Source of the DNA: Acidobacteriota bacterium
Lineage (GTDB): Bacteria > Acidobacteriota > Holophagae > Holophagales > Holophagaceae
Reading direction: 5' to 3'
Length of the DNA stretch: 42,762 nucleotides
NCBI GenBank assembly: GCA_021802985.1
Contig: JAJZQW010000015.1
Location: forward strand, 1 to 42,762
Shown here: in pieces, positions 33,283-41,554 of the stretch
Numbering within the stretch: position 1 is the first letter of the stretch
How the letters are laid out: each line of letters opens with the position of its first letter
Notes under the pieces: generated by a model
The model's input: the letters and a program-made list of their open reading frames with translations, nothing else
Databases searched by the model: none
What the model was told of the DNA's origin: nothing
Made by a program: the position numbers and the translations under genes

Positions 33283-34806
33283 ATGGAGATCGTCAAGACC
33301 GCCGTGCTGGTCACCTACTTCACATTGCTCACGATCCTGAGCATCTATGGCGCCCACCGCCTGTGGATCCTGCTGCTCTACTACCGCCACAAGAAGGACG
33401 TGCCCCAGCCCGTAGGGGATGCGAACTACCTGCCCGTGGTGACGGTCCAGCTGGCCGTCTTCAATGAGATGAACGTCATCGAACGGCTGATGGAGCATGT
33501 CATCCGCATCGATTGGCCCAAGAACAAGCTCGAGATCCAGGTGCTCGATGACTCCACGGACGAGACCGTGAAGGTCGCCAGTGCTGTCGTGGATCGCTAC
33601 AAGGCCCTGGGCTTCGACATCCAGTATCTGCATCGGACCGATCGCACGGGCTTCAAGGCCGGCGCGCTTTCCAAAGGGCTCAAGGTCGCCAAGGGCGAAC
33701 TCGTCGCCATGTTCGACGCCGATTTCCTGCCCACGGAGGACTTCCTCCGCAAGGCCGTGCCCCACTTCGCCGATGAGAAGGTGGCCTTCGTCCAGGGCTG
33801 CTGGGCCCACCTGAACCGCGAATTCTCCCTGCTTACCCAGGTCCAGGCCATTCTGCTGGACGGTCACTTCATCTTCGAGCACACCGCCCGCCACCGCTCC
33901 AAGGCCTTCTTCAACTTCAGCGGCACCGCCGGCATGTGGCGCGTTTCCGCCATCGCCGACGCCGGGGGCTGGGAGCACGACACCATCACCGAGGACGCCG
34001 ACCTGTCCTACCGGGCCCAGCTCAAGGGCTGGAAGGGCGTCTACCTGAAGGATCTGGTGGTTCCCGCCGAGCTGCCCGTGGAAGTCAATGCCTTCAAGAG
34101 CCAGCAGCACCGCTGGGCCAAGGGCAACGCCCAGGTCATCCGGAAGCTGATGAAGACCATCTGGAAATCGGACGAGAGCCTGCATACCAAGCTGGAGTGC
34201 TGGTTCCATCTCACCGCCAACTGCAACTACATGCTGATGGTGGTACTGTCCGTCATCATGGTGCCCAGCATGATCATCCGGGCCGGCACACCGATGCACA
34301 TCCTGCTGCTCACGGACGGCCCTTTCTTCCTGTTGAATGCCGTCAGCGTGGGCCTCTACTTCGGGCTGTCGCAGAAGGAACTCACCGACAACACCGGCTG
34401 GAAGAAGCGTCTGAAATACATCCCTGGCCTCATGGGCCTGGGCATCGGGCTGGCCCTGAACCAGGCCAAGGCCGTGCTGGAAGGCTTCTTCACCGACGAC
34501 AAGGAATTCAAGCGCACACCCAAGCTCGGCATGGATGCCGAGGGCAAGGCCATCTCCAAGCGCGCCTACAAGGTGCCCAAGAGCGTTCTCACGTTCCTGG
34601 AACTGGCCTTCGCGGTCTACTACCTCCTCGCCCTGCTGGGGGCCATCTACATCCGCAAGTGGGCCTCTGTCCCCTTCCTCTGGCTCTTCTTCAGCGGGTT
34701 CTCCTACATGAGCATCCTGTCCTTCGCTGACATGAAGCTCTTCCGGCGCCTGGCCATGGAAGAGCCTGTGGACGACGTCCAGAGCGCCTCCAACTTCGTG
34801 CAGTAG
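33283..34806 (+). CDS. Family 2 glycosyltransferase, cellulose synthase/CslA-like
   Basis: 507 aa. One N-terminal membrane helix, then a GT-A domain with VLDDSTDET, FDADF (DxD), TEDADLSYR (TED) and QQHRWAKG (QxxRW), the set of a processive beta-glycan synthase. Four or more C-terminal membrane segments follow (YMLMVVLSVIMVPSMII, FFLLNAVSVGLYFGL, FAVYYLLALLGAIY, VPFLWLFFSGFSYM). VTVQLAVFNEMNVIERL is strikingly like plant CslA/CslC mannan/glucan synthases. No BcsB, BcsC or PilZ domain is nearby, so the polymer and export route are unknown. Confidence 0.88.
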   Translation: MEIVKTAVLVTYFTLLTILSIYGAHRLWILLLYYRHKKDVPQPVGDANYLPVVTVQLAVFNEMNVIERLMEHVIRIDWPKNKLEIQVLDDSTDETVKVASAVVDRYKALGFDIQYLHRTDRTGFKAGALSKGLKVAKGELVAMFDADFLPTEDFLRKAVPHFADEKVAFVQGCWAHLNREFSLLTQVQAILLDGHFIFEHTARHRSKAFFNFSGTAGMWRVSAIADAGGWEHDTITEDADLSYRAQLKGWKGVYLKDLVVPAELPVEVNAFKSQQHRWAKGNAQVIRKLMKTIWKSDESLHTKLECWFHLTANCNYMLMVVLSVIMVPSMIIRAGTPMHILLLTDGPFFLLNAVSVGLYFGLSQKELTDNTGWKKRLKYIPGLMGLGIGLALNQAKAVLEGFFTDDKEFKRTPKLGMDAEGKAISKRAYKVPKSVLTFLELAFAVYYLLALLGAIYIRKWASVPFLWLFFSGFSYMSILSFADMKLFRRLAMEEPVDDVQSASNFVQ

Positions 34807-34830
34807 GGCCTCCCGGCCGATAAAGGGCTC

Positions 34831-35133
34831 ATGCCCCCCCCTGCTCGCCTCCATCGCCCTCGCGCTGCCGCCCTGCGGTATCAGCCGGAGGCCCCCTTCC
34901 TGGACGCTGCGCCACGGCTCGTGGCCAGGGGAGAGGGCCTGCTGGCCGAACGGATCCTCGAACTCGCCCGTGAGCATGGGGTTTCCATCTCCCGCGATCC
35001 CGACCTCCTGGCCGCCCTCGAACCGCTCGACGTAGGCCGCCTGATCCCGCCCGAGCTCTTCCAGGCCGTGGCCCTGCTGCTGGCTGCCCTCTATCGCGCC
35101 AACAGCAAGCTGCCCGGCGGACCCAGCGCATGA
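34831..35133 (+). CDS. Stand-alone FlhB C-terminal-domain-like protein
   Basis: 100 aa. AALRYQPEAPF...APRLVARGEGLLAERILELA...HGVSISRDPDLLAAL...IPPELFQAVALLLAALYR matches the cytoplasmic tail of the flagellar export switch protein FlhB, but with no membrane part and no NPTH autocleavage motif. Such small FlhB-like proteins (for example B. subtilis YlqH) exist outside flagellar operons; function unsettled. Its stop overlaps the PHP gene start (ATGA). Confidence 0.82.
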   Translation: MPPPARLHRPRAAALRYQPEAPFLDAAPRLVARGEGLLAERILELAREHGVSISRDPDLLAALEPLDVGRLIPPELFQAVALLLAALYRANSKLPGGPSA

Positions 35134-35972
35134 TCGATCTCCACTGCCATACCCTCCACTCCGACGGCACGGACACGTCGGTACGCCTGGCCCTCCTCGC
35201 GGATGAAGCCGGATTATCCGCGCTCTGTCTCACCGACCACGACACCCTGGGCGGGATCCCCGACTTCCTGGCGATGCAACCCCACGCCAAGGCGCGCCTC
35301 CTGGTGGGCACCGAACTGAGTTGCCGCTTCCTTGGGCAGTCCCTCCATGTCCTGGGGCTCCTGGTGGATCCCGGGGATGCCCGGTTCCAATCGCGCCTGA
35401 CGGAACTCCGCGGACGGCGGGACGACCGCAATCGCCGCATGGCCGTGCGGCTCACGGAGCTGGGCTTCCCCATGACGCTCGAGGACGTGCAGGCCGAGGC
35501 AGAGACGCCCCTGCTCTCCCGCGTCCACTTCGCCCGGGCCCTTGCCGCCAAGGGCCATGTCCGGCACCCCCAGGAGGCCTTCGAGCGCCTCATCGGCGAT
35601 GACGGTCCCGGCTTCGTCCCCCGGGAGGAATTGAGCCCCTCCGAGGCCGCCCGGTGGATTCGCGAAGCCGGTGGCGTGCCCGTGGTGGCCCATCCCGGTC
35701 GCTTTGCCGGCGGATCCTTCCGCTGGGATGAGGCCATGCGCGATCTGCAGCGGGAGGGCATCGAAGGCCTGGAGGGCTACTACGGCGAGTACCGGGCCGC
35801 GGAGCAGCGCTACTTCGTGGAGCTGGGCAAGCGGCTCGACATGGTCGTCACCGGGGGCAGCGACTACCACGGGGCGAACAAACCGGGCATCCGGCTCGGC
35901 GTGGGCCGTGGAGGACTGAAAGTGCCCGACGGACTCCTGGAGGCCCTGGAGGAACAGCAGAGGCGGGGCTGA
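35130..35972 (+). CDS. PHP-domain phosphoesterase (RNase AM / nucleoside bisphosphatase family)
   Basis: 280 aa TrpH/YciV-type protein. Metal ligands appear in DLHCHTLHSDG, LTDHDTL, GTELSC, VVAHPGR and GSDYHG. Family members remove phosphate from 3',5'-nucleotides or trim the 5' end of rRNA. Full length. ATG at 35130 shares bases with the stop of the FlhB-like gene. Confidence 0.88.
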   Translation: MIDLHCHTLHSDGTDTSVRLALLADEAGLSALCLTDHDTLGGIPDFLAMQPHAKARLLVGTELSCRFLGQSLHVLGLLVDPGDARFQSRLTELRGRRDDRNRRMAVRLTELGFPMTLEDVQAEAETPLLSRVHFARALAAKGHVRHPQEAFERLIGDDGPGFVPREELSPSEAARWIREAGGVPVVAHPGRFAGGSFRWDEAMRDLQREGIEGLEGYYGEYRAAEQRYFVELGKRLDMVVTGGSDYHGANKPGIRLGVGRGGLKVPDGLLEALEEQQRRG

Positions 35973-36028
35973 GGACCGGCCTGTCGGCTGGCACGGATAC
36001 GCTGTAGTCTGGAGGGATAGAGGCCCCC

Positions 36029-36427
36029 ATGTCCAACCGCATCCTCCTGGTGGAAGACGACCCCATCAACGTCCGCTTCATCCAGGTCGTCCTTGCCAAG
36101 AAGGGGGGCTTCGAGGTGCTGGTTTCCGAGGATGTGGAGGAGATTCTCCGCATTGCTCACGAGACCGATCTGGCCGCGATCATGATGGACGTGAGCCTCT
36201 CGCGCTCCAGCTACCAGGGCCAGAAGGTCGATGGCATCTTCATCACCCAGCTGCTCAAGCAGGATCCCCTGACGAAGCACATCCCCGTGCTGCTGGCCAC
36301 GGCCCACGCCATGTTCGGGGACCGGGAGAAGTATCTCGAACTGACCGGCGCGGAGGGGTATATCGCCAAGCCCATCCACGATCCCGCCGCCCTGGTGGAC
36401 GCCATCCGCGCGATCATCCGGCCCTGA
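36029..36427 (+). CDS. Single-domain response regulator
   Basis: 132 aa receiver domain alone, DivK/CheY-like. The acidic pocket (VEDDP), phospho-acceptor Asp (IMMDVSLS), Thr (LLATAHA) and Lys (IAKPI) are all present, so it should be phosphorylated. Its kinase is not adjacent; the orphan PAS kinase at 17257 is one possibility. Starts 57 bp after the PHP gene and ends two bases before truA. Confidence 0.9.
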   Translation: MSNRILLVEDDPINVRFIQVVLAKKGGFEVLVSEDVEEILRIAHETDLAAIMMDVSLSRSSYQGQKVDGIFITQLLKQDPLTKHIPVLLATAHAMFGDREKYLELTGAEGYIAKPIHDPAALVDAIRAIIRP

Positions 36428-36429
36428 CC

Positions 36430-37260
36430 ATGGCCACCAAACCCTTACCACCCGCCGCCTACCGGCTCCTCCTGGAATACGACGGCAGTCGTTTCCACGG
36501 CTGGCAGAAGCAGGGGATCCAGCAGACCCAGGATGGCATCAGGACCGTGGCCGGCAGCCTGGAGCACATCCTCCACCAGGCGGGTCTCCGGCTCGTGACC
36601 CTCGGCGGCTCCGGCCGCACGGATTCCGGCGTTCACGCCCTCGGCCAGGTGGCCCACCTGCACCTGGAGGCCAAGGGGGCGCCCCGACCCGGCGAGCTGC
36701 GGCGCATCCTCGACGCGGCCCTGCCCCAGGACATCGCCCTCCGGGATATCCGGACCTGCCTGCCCCGGTTCCACGCCCGCCACGATGCGGTGGACCGGAC
36801 CTACCTCTACCAGATCAGCCGCCGGCGCAGCGCCTTCGGCAAGCCCTGGATCTGGTGGGTGAAACGGGGGCTCGACCTGGACCGGCTCACGCGGGCCTGG
36901 ATGGCCTTCGAGGGGGATCAGGACCTGGCCTCGTTCGCGGATCTCGATACCGAGGAGGACGGCCGGAGCCGCATCCTGCGCTGCGAAGTGGCGGAAGCCG
37001 GGGCCCTGGTGCTCTTGAGGGTCCGCGCCACCCACTTCTTCCGCCGCCAGGTCCGCCGGATGGTCGGCGCGTCCGTGGCCTGCGCCCTGGGCGAAGAGGA
37101 ACCCCGCCGCATCCTGGAGGATCTCCGGAACCCCACCGAGGCCGCCAATCACGATTGGGGCGCCAAGGCCGCGCCGGCCTCGGGCCTGTTCCTCGAACGG
37201 GTCCGTTACCCCGGGGATCCGGAGCTGGGACCGCCCAAGCCAACCCTCGAGATTCCCTGA
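36430..37260 (+). CDS. truA: tRNA pseudouridine(38-40) synthase TruA
   Basis: 276 aa. The catalytic aspartate is in GGSGRTDSGVHALGQV, with the RTYLYQI and FFRRQVRRMVG segments typical of TruA. Modifies U38-U40 in the anticodon stem of many tRNAs. Follows the response regulator with a two-base gap. Confidence 0.95.
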   Translation: MATKPLPPAAYRLLLEYDGSRFHGWQKQGIQQTQDGIRTVAGSLEHILHQAGLRLVTLGGSGRTDSGVHALGQVAHLHLEAKGAPRPGELRRILDAALPQDIALRDIRTCLPRFHARHDAVDRTYLYQISRRRSAFGKPWIWWVKRGLDLDRLTRAWMAFEGDQDLASFADLDTEEDGRSRILRCEVAEAGALVLLRVRATHFFRRQVRRMVGASVACALGEEEPRRILEDLRNPTEAANHDWGAKAAPASGLFLERVRYPGDPELGPPKPTLEIP

Positions 37261-37281
37261 TCCTGATTCCCTGGAGAAGCG

Positions 37282-37848
37282 ATGCTCACCCGCGCTGAAG
37301 CCTGGCAACTGCTCTGCGCTTGGACCCCCTCGGAAAAGCTGCGGGTCCACGCCCGGGCCGTGGAGCTGGTCATGCGGGACCTGGCCGCGCACCTGGGCCA
37401 GGACGAGGAGGTCTTCGGATTGGCGGGCCTCCTCCACGATGCGGACTACGATGCCTGGCCGGAGGAACATCCGAAACGCATCGTGGCCTGGCTGCAGGAT
37501 CGCGGTGAAACGGCCGTCGCCCATGCCATCAGCGCCCACTACACCCGGTGGGGCGTCTCCTACGATGCGCTCCTGGACAAGGCCCTGCTGGCCTCGGACG
37601 AGATCACCGGGTTCATCATGGCCTGCGCCCTCGTGCGCCCCGGCCGCACCGAGGGACTGGAACCCCGGAGCGTGAAGAAGAAGCTCAAGGACAAGGCCTT
37701 TGCCGCCGGCGTGGACCGCTTCGAAGTGGCCGAGGGCCTGCGGATGCTCATCGAGGCGGCTGGCGGCACCGAGGAAGCGCACCTCGCCCGCATCATCGCC
37801 GTCCTCCATCGCCACGGGGCGGAACTGGGGCTTCTGCCGCCCGCCTGA
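37282..37848 (+). CDS. HD-domain hydrolase
   Basis: 188 aa. RVHARAVELVM...GLAGLLHDADYDAWPEEHPKR and AISAHYTRWG contain the histidine and HD residues of a metal-dependent phosphohydrolase. Substrate unknown. GGAG lies ahead of ATG 37282. Converges with the CapA-like gene, 15 bp apart. Confidence 0.85.
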   Translation: MLTRAEAWQLLCAWTPSEKLRVHARAVELVMRDLAAHLGQDEEVFGLAGLLHDADYDAWPEEHPKRIVAWLQDRGETAVAHAISAHYTRWGVSYDALLDKALLASDEITGFIMACALVRPGRTEGLEPRSVKKKLKDKAFAAGVDRFEVAEGLRMLIEAAGGTEEAHLARIIAVLHRHGAELGLLPPA

Positions 37849-37863
37849 TCCGGCAGGCCACGC

Positions 37864-39120
37864 TCAGTGAGTGGCTGCGGTCGTCCCGCCTGCGTTGAGG
37901 TCCTCGAAGGCCGAGCCAAGGATCCCCGCAATGCGCCGCCGGCGCAGGATGAGGGTCCGCAGAACCTCCTGCTCCGACAGGATGGCCGCCCTGCGCGCCT
38001 GGGGATCGGGGACCGCCTTCGGCCCCTCCAGTGGATCCTCGAGCCGATCCAACGCCACCCGGGCCTGGGCCTCGGCGGCGGCCACGCGGATCACCCGGAT
38101 CTGCCGGGGCACGCCCTGCTTCGCGCCCCAGTTGTTCTCGGTCCACAGGGGCTCGAAGCCCGCGTGGGCGAGTACCACGGCCTCGGAGCCATCGGGCGTC
38201 CGGCGCCGCTCGAAGGTCACCTCGAGCGCGGCCCCGTCCCGGTTGTCCCCCCCAGCCACCGGGAAGAGATCGGCCCGGTACATGCGGTCCTGATTGCTGA
38301 TGAAGTTGCCCAGGGAGTAGGCCACCAGGGCCCGCCGCCCATTGACGGTCATCAGTTCGATGGGCTGCAGCACGTGGGGATGGTGGCCCAGCAGCAGATC
38401 GCAGCCCGCCGCCACCAGCTTCCGGGCGATGTCCCGCTGGCGCTTCGTGGGCATGTGCTGATACTCATTTCCCCAGTGGATGCTCACCACCACGATGTCG
38501 GCGCGGGACCGGGCCTCGCGTACCGCGGTCAGGGCCGGCTCCAGATCCAGGGGCCGCACCCAGGGCTCGGTGGCCTTGCGGTCGAGGTTCAGGTTGAAGA
38601 TGTCCGTGAAGCCCAGGAAGGCCACCTTCAGGCCGTTCCGCTCCAGGATCTGCAGGGCCTCCGCATGGGGGCGATCCTCCCCGCTGCCGATGGCCGTCAG
38701 CTTCTCCTGGCGCAGCCGGGCCAGGGTTTCCGCCACGCCCTTCCGTCCCTGGTCGAAGGCATGGTTGTTGGCCGTGGAGAGAACGGTGAAGCCGCTGGCC
38801 CGCAGCGCCGCAGGCAGGTCGGCTGGCGCATTGAACTGAAAGGGGCGCCCCGGTCGGCCGGACGTGGGGGCCACCGGCGTCTCAAGGTTGCCGAAGGCCA
38901 GATCCGCGCCCTGGAAGAGCGGCACCAGGTCGGCCCACAGGGCCGGGAAGCCACCTGCCGTCTGGGCCTCGGCCGCCTTCACATCCTGGTGCATGAGGAT
39001 GTCCCCCACCGCCACCAGGCGGACCGTGGCGAGGGGTGGCTGGGGATCCCCGCCACTCCGCGCCAGACAGGCACCGAAACCGAAGGCCAGCAGCAGGCAG
39101 AGCCTGACGGCGCGGCCCAT
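37864..39120 (-). CDS. CapA/PgsA-family metallophosphoesterase-fold protein
   Basis: 418 aa from ATG 39120, preceded by GGAGGAG and sharing one base with the radical SAM stop (TGATG). A lipoprotein- or signal-like start (LCLLLAFGFGAC) leads to VAVGDILMHQD, GNLETPV, STANNHAFDQG, SIHWGNEYQ and LGHHPHVLQPIE, the CapA (poly-gamma-glutamate synthesis) signature. Such proteins act at the cell surface; no capB/capC is nearby, so a true polyglutamate role is not supported here. Confidence 0.88.
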   Translation of the reverse strand: MGRAVRLCLLLAFGFGACLARSGGDPQPPLATVRLVAVGDILMHQDVKAAEAQTAGGFPALWADLVPLFQGADLAFGNLETPVAPTSGRPGRPFQFNAPADLPAALRASGFTVLSTANNHAFDQGRKGVAETLARLRQEKLTAIGSGEDRPHAEALQILERNGLKVAFLGFTDIFNLNLDRKATEPWVRPLDLEPALTAVREARSRADIVVVSIHWGNEYQHMPTKRQRDIARKLVAAGCDLLLGHHPHVLQPIELMTVNGRRALVAYSLGNFISNQDRMYRADLFPVAGGDNRDGAALEVTFERRRTPDGSEAVVLAHAGFEPLWTENNWGAKQGVPRQIRVIRVAAAEAQARVALDRLEDPLEGPKAVPDPQARRAAILSEQEVLRTLILRRRRIAGILGSAFEDLNAGGTTAATH

Positions 39121-39998
39121 CAGGCCCACTCCTCCGGACCGTAGTAGACCTCCACCGGGAGGCCCGGGAAGTGGGCCCGCACCCCCGCGGCGATCCCATC
39201 CAGTTGCAGGCGGCTGAGGGGCTTGGCATCGGGTTCCGGCGTGGGGCGGGCCACGGTGTAGAGCTGGAGGGCCTGGATCCGGCCGCCGTGCTTGACGATG
39301 TGCTCCAGCCGGCCACAGTAGGCCGCCAGTTCCTCCGCGTCCGGCCCCTGCCCCTTCCAGCTCAGGAAGAGGGTCTGGATCACCGTGGGCCAGCGCCGCG
39401 CAGTGGCCAGCAGGTTGTCGAGGATGCGCTGGAAGGGGACCTGGCTGCGGCAGATCGTCTGGTAGTAGGCCTCGGTTCCGGCGTCCAGCTTGGCCCAGAT
39501 CTCGCCCTGATGGGCCATCAGGATCTCCAGCCCCTGGACCACCTCCGGCGCCTGCAGGCGGCTGGAATCCGTGATGAGGACCAGTTTCACCAGGTCCAGC
39601 CCCCGGGCCCGCTTCAGGGCCGCCACCCGCGCCACCACCTCGATGAACCCCTTGGCGGTGGTGGGTTCCCCATCCCCGCTGAAGGCGATGTCGTTCAGGC
39701 GGCGCTGTTCGGGCCGCGCCGAATCAAACGGCGGAATGCCGTAGATCTCCCCGCTCGTGGCGAGATCCAGCAGCAGACCGAGCTCCTGTTCCATCTGCTC
39801 GAGGTCCAGGTCCCGCCGCCGCGCCGGGCTGAGGCGGTCCACTTCGCAGTACACGCAATCGAAGTTGCAGACCTTGTCTGGATTCAGGTTTACACCCAGG
39901 CTCACGCCTCGACTGCGCCGGGAGATCACGGGGTAGCAATAGTCGAAGTCCCGCCAGACGCGCCGGTGGTCCAAATGGGCCTGGATCAAGTCAGTCAT
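39120..39998 (-). CDS. Radical SAM protein (COG0731/TYW1-like)
   Basis: About 292 aa from ATG 39998; the track start at 40046 overlaps the thioesterase by 28 bases and is the alternative. The [4Fe-4S] SAM motif is CNFDCVYCE, followed by FSGDGEPT and LITDSS, like the archaeal/eukaryal wybutosine enzyme relatives in bacteria. Substrate unknown. Lies between a hotdog gene and a CapA-like gene with tight spacing. Confidence 0.87.
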   Translation of the reverse strand: MTDLIQAHLDHRRVWRDFDYCYPVISRRSRGVSLGVNLNPDKVCNFDCVYCEVDRLSPARRRDLDLEQMEQELGLLLDLATSGEIYGIPPFDSARPEQRRLNDIAFSGDGEPTTAKGFIEVVARVAALKRARGLDLVKLVLITDSSRLQAPEVVQGLEILMAHQGEIWAKLDAGTEAYYQTICRSQVPFQRILDNLLATARRWPTVIQTLFLSWKGQGPDAEELAAYCGRLEHIVKHGGRIQALQLYTVARPTPEPDAKPLSRLQLDGIAAGVRAHFPGLPVEVYYGPEEWA

Positions 39999-40017
39999 GA
40001 CCACAGCATACGCCTGA

Positions 40018-40461
40018 TCACCCCTGGTTTTTCCGACCGGGTTCATCCTGGCGCGCCTTCCGGACCCGGTGCATGGCGCTCGCCTCCGCGACCATCTCCG
40101 CCTTCCACAGGATGGGCTCGGCCCCGCCAGCCGCGTCCACCGCCACCATCACGAACCCCCCGCTGGTCACATCCCGGTGGGTGTCCGTCACGGGTGCATA
40201 GACCTGCACCTCGATCTGGATGCTGAGGCTGGTGCGGCCCTGGTGGGTGACCGTGGCATAGAACTCGATGATCTCCCCGGGACGGACGGGGCTATGGAAG
40301 ATCAGCTCGGAGACCTTCACCGTCACGAAACGGCGGTTGCGGGACATCAGCGAGGCCGTGATCCCAGCGACCATGTCCATGCGGGCCATCATGTCGCCGC
40401 CGAACAGCGTTCCGTTCAGTCCGATGTCCTGGTCCAGAACCATTTCCCGTGAAATCAACAT
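40018..40461 (-). CDS. Acyl-CoA thioesterase, hotdog fold (YciA-like)
   Basis: 147 aa from ATG 40461. NGTLFGGDMMARMDMVAG and VKVSELIFHSPVRPGEII are the hotdog core of the YciA/BFIT-type acyl-CoA hydrolases. A basic C-terminus ends the protein. The track start at 40488 falls inside the CACCAAG inverted repeat and is unlikely. A large hairpin lies only 12 bases upstream of the start. Confidence 0.85.
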   Translation of the reverse strand: MLISREMVLDQDIGLNGTLFGGDMMARMDMVAGITASLMSRNRRFVTVKVSELIFHSPVRPGEIIEFYATVTHQGRTSLSIQIEVQVYAPVTDTHRDVTSGGFVMVAVDAAGGAEPILWKAEMVAEASAMHRVRKARQDEPGRKNQG

Positions 40462-40472
40462 AATGAAAATTA

Positions 40473-40538
40473 ACCACCAAGACACCAAGACACCAAGAAA
40501 AGAAAAAGCAGTTCTTGGTGCCTTGGTGTCTTGGTGGT
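40473..40538. repeat. 27-bp-arm inverted repeat built of CACCAAGA units
   Basis: ACCACCAAGACACCAAGACACCAAGAA is followed by 12 bases and its reverse complement with one mismatch. Each arm contains repeated CACCAAGA units. It sits between the sucD stop and the thioesterase start on the same transcript and would fold into a very stable stem. CACCAAG-type palindromes occur scattered in many environmental genomes as I recall; no transposase is present. Confidence 0.88.
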
Positions 40539-40555
40539 GAAGCTTTTCGTTCTGG

Positions 40556-41428
40556 CTACTTCAGGCGCTCGGCCAGGGCCTTGCCCATATCGGCCGGGCT
40601 CTGCACCACGGTGATGCCAGCGGCCGTGAGGGCCTTCATCTTCTCGGCGGCGGTACCCTTGCCGCCGGAGATGATGGCGCCCGCGTGACCCATGCGGCGG
40701 CCCGGAGGGGCCGTCTGGCCGGCGATGAAGGCCACCACGGGCTTCTTCATGTTCGCCTTCACCCAGGCAGCGGCGTCTTCCTCGGCGCTGCCACCGATCT
40801 CGCCGATCATGATGACGGCATGGGTGTCGGGATCGTCATTGAACATCTTCAGCGCGTCGATGTGGCTGGTGCCGCTGACGGGATCGCCGCCGATGCCGAT
40901 GCAGGTGCTCTGGCCGATGCCGAGGGCAGTCAACTGGCCCACGGCCTCATAGGTGAGGGTGCCGGAGCGGCTGACCACGCCCACATGCCCCTGCTTGTGG
41001 ATGCGGCCGGGCATGATGCCGATCTTGGCCAGGCCGGGGCTGATGATCCCGGGGCAATTGGGGCCGATGAGCCGGCTCTTGGGATAGTCGGGCAGCACCC
41101 GCTTGACCTTGATCATGTCGAGGACCGGAATGCCCTCGGTGATGCAGACGATCAGCTCGATGCCCGCATCCAGGGCCTCCAGGATGGCGTCTGCCGCGGC
41201 CACGGGGGGAACGAAGATCATGGTCGCATTGGCGCCGGTCTTGGCCACGGCCTGCTGGACGGTATTGAAGACGGGGAAGCCCTCGATCTCGGTCCCCCCC
41301 TTGCCGGGTGTCACGCCGCCCACCACGTTCGTGCCGTAGTCGCGGCAGCCCTTGGCGTGGAAGAGGCCTTCGCGGCCGGTGATGCCCTGAACGATAAGTT
41401 TGGTGTGGTTGCCCACGAGAACTGCCAT
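40556..41428 (-). CDS. sucD: Succinyl-CoA synthetase alpha subunit
   Basis: 290 aa from ATG 41428 (AGAGG upstream); the extra 23 residues in the track are leader. [19 protein letters not shown]-like [18 protein letters not shown] and the phospho-histidine loop [14 protein letters not shown] are intact. With SucC it makes ATP or GTP from succinyl-CoA in the TCA cycle, which links to lactate oxidation in the same window. Confidence 0.96.
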   Translation of the reverse strand: MAVLVGNHTKLIVQGITGREGLFHAKGCRDYGTNVVGGVTPGKGGTEIEGFPVFNTVQQAVAKTGANATMIFVPPVAAADAILEALDAGIELIVCITEGIPVLDMIKVKRVLPDYPKSRLIGPNCPGIISPGLAKIGIMPGRIHKQGHVGVVSRSGTLTYEAVGQLTALGIGQSTCIGIGGDPVSGTSHIDALKMFNDDPDTHAVIMIGEIGGSAEEDAAAWVKANMKKPVVAFIAGQTAPPGRRMGHAGAIISGGKGTAAEKMKALTAAGITVVQSPADMGKALAERLK

Positions 41429-41466
41429 GTCATACCTCTCTGAATGCGAATCGGTTTCCGGGGATG

Positions 41467-41499
41467 GGATGAGGGTGCGGGTTCCCCGCGCACTCATCC
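41467..41499 (-). promoter_or_regulatory. Hairpin in the sucC-sucD gap, proximal to sucD
   Basis: GGATGAG/CTCATCC and TGCG/CGCA pair around GGTTCCCCG, with a two-base bulge. Lies about 40 bases before the sucD start. Confidence 0.6.
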
Positions 41500-41505
41500 G
41501 GGGGC

Positions 41506-41548
41506 CCGGGGGGACATCGCGAGCAAAGCGAGCAGGCGGTCCCCCCGG
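41506..41548 (-). promoter_or_regulatory. Large hairpin directly after sucC
   Basis: CCGGGGGGAC pairs exactly with GTCCCCCCGG (10 bp). The interior holds TCGC-GAGCAAA-GCGA and a GCGAGC-AAA-GCGAGC direct repeat. No U-run follows leftwards. Position suggests mRNA stability or ratio control between the two subunits. Confidence 0.65.
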
Positions 41549-41554
41549 ACAGCA

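Noticed and set aside
36001-36028. Sigma-54-like TGGCACG upstream of the response regulator
   Set aside because: The -12 GC element is not at the required spacing, so no sigma-54 promoter is claimed.
37864-39120. Poly-gamma-glutamate capsule locus
   Set aside because: Only a CapA-like protein is present; no CapB/CapC-type synthetase genes lie nearby.
39120-40046. Longer start for the radical SAM gene (40046)
   Set aside because: It would overlap the thioesterase by 28 bases; ATG 39998 gives a family-like N-terminus. Kept as an alternative only.
40473-40538. Possible CRISPR or transposon end
   Set aside because: The CACCAAGA units form a palindrome without spacers, and no transposase ORF or second terminal repeat is in reach.
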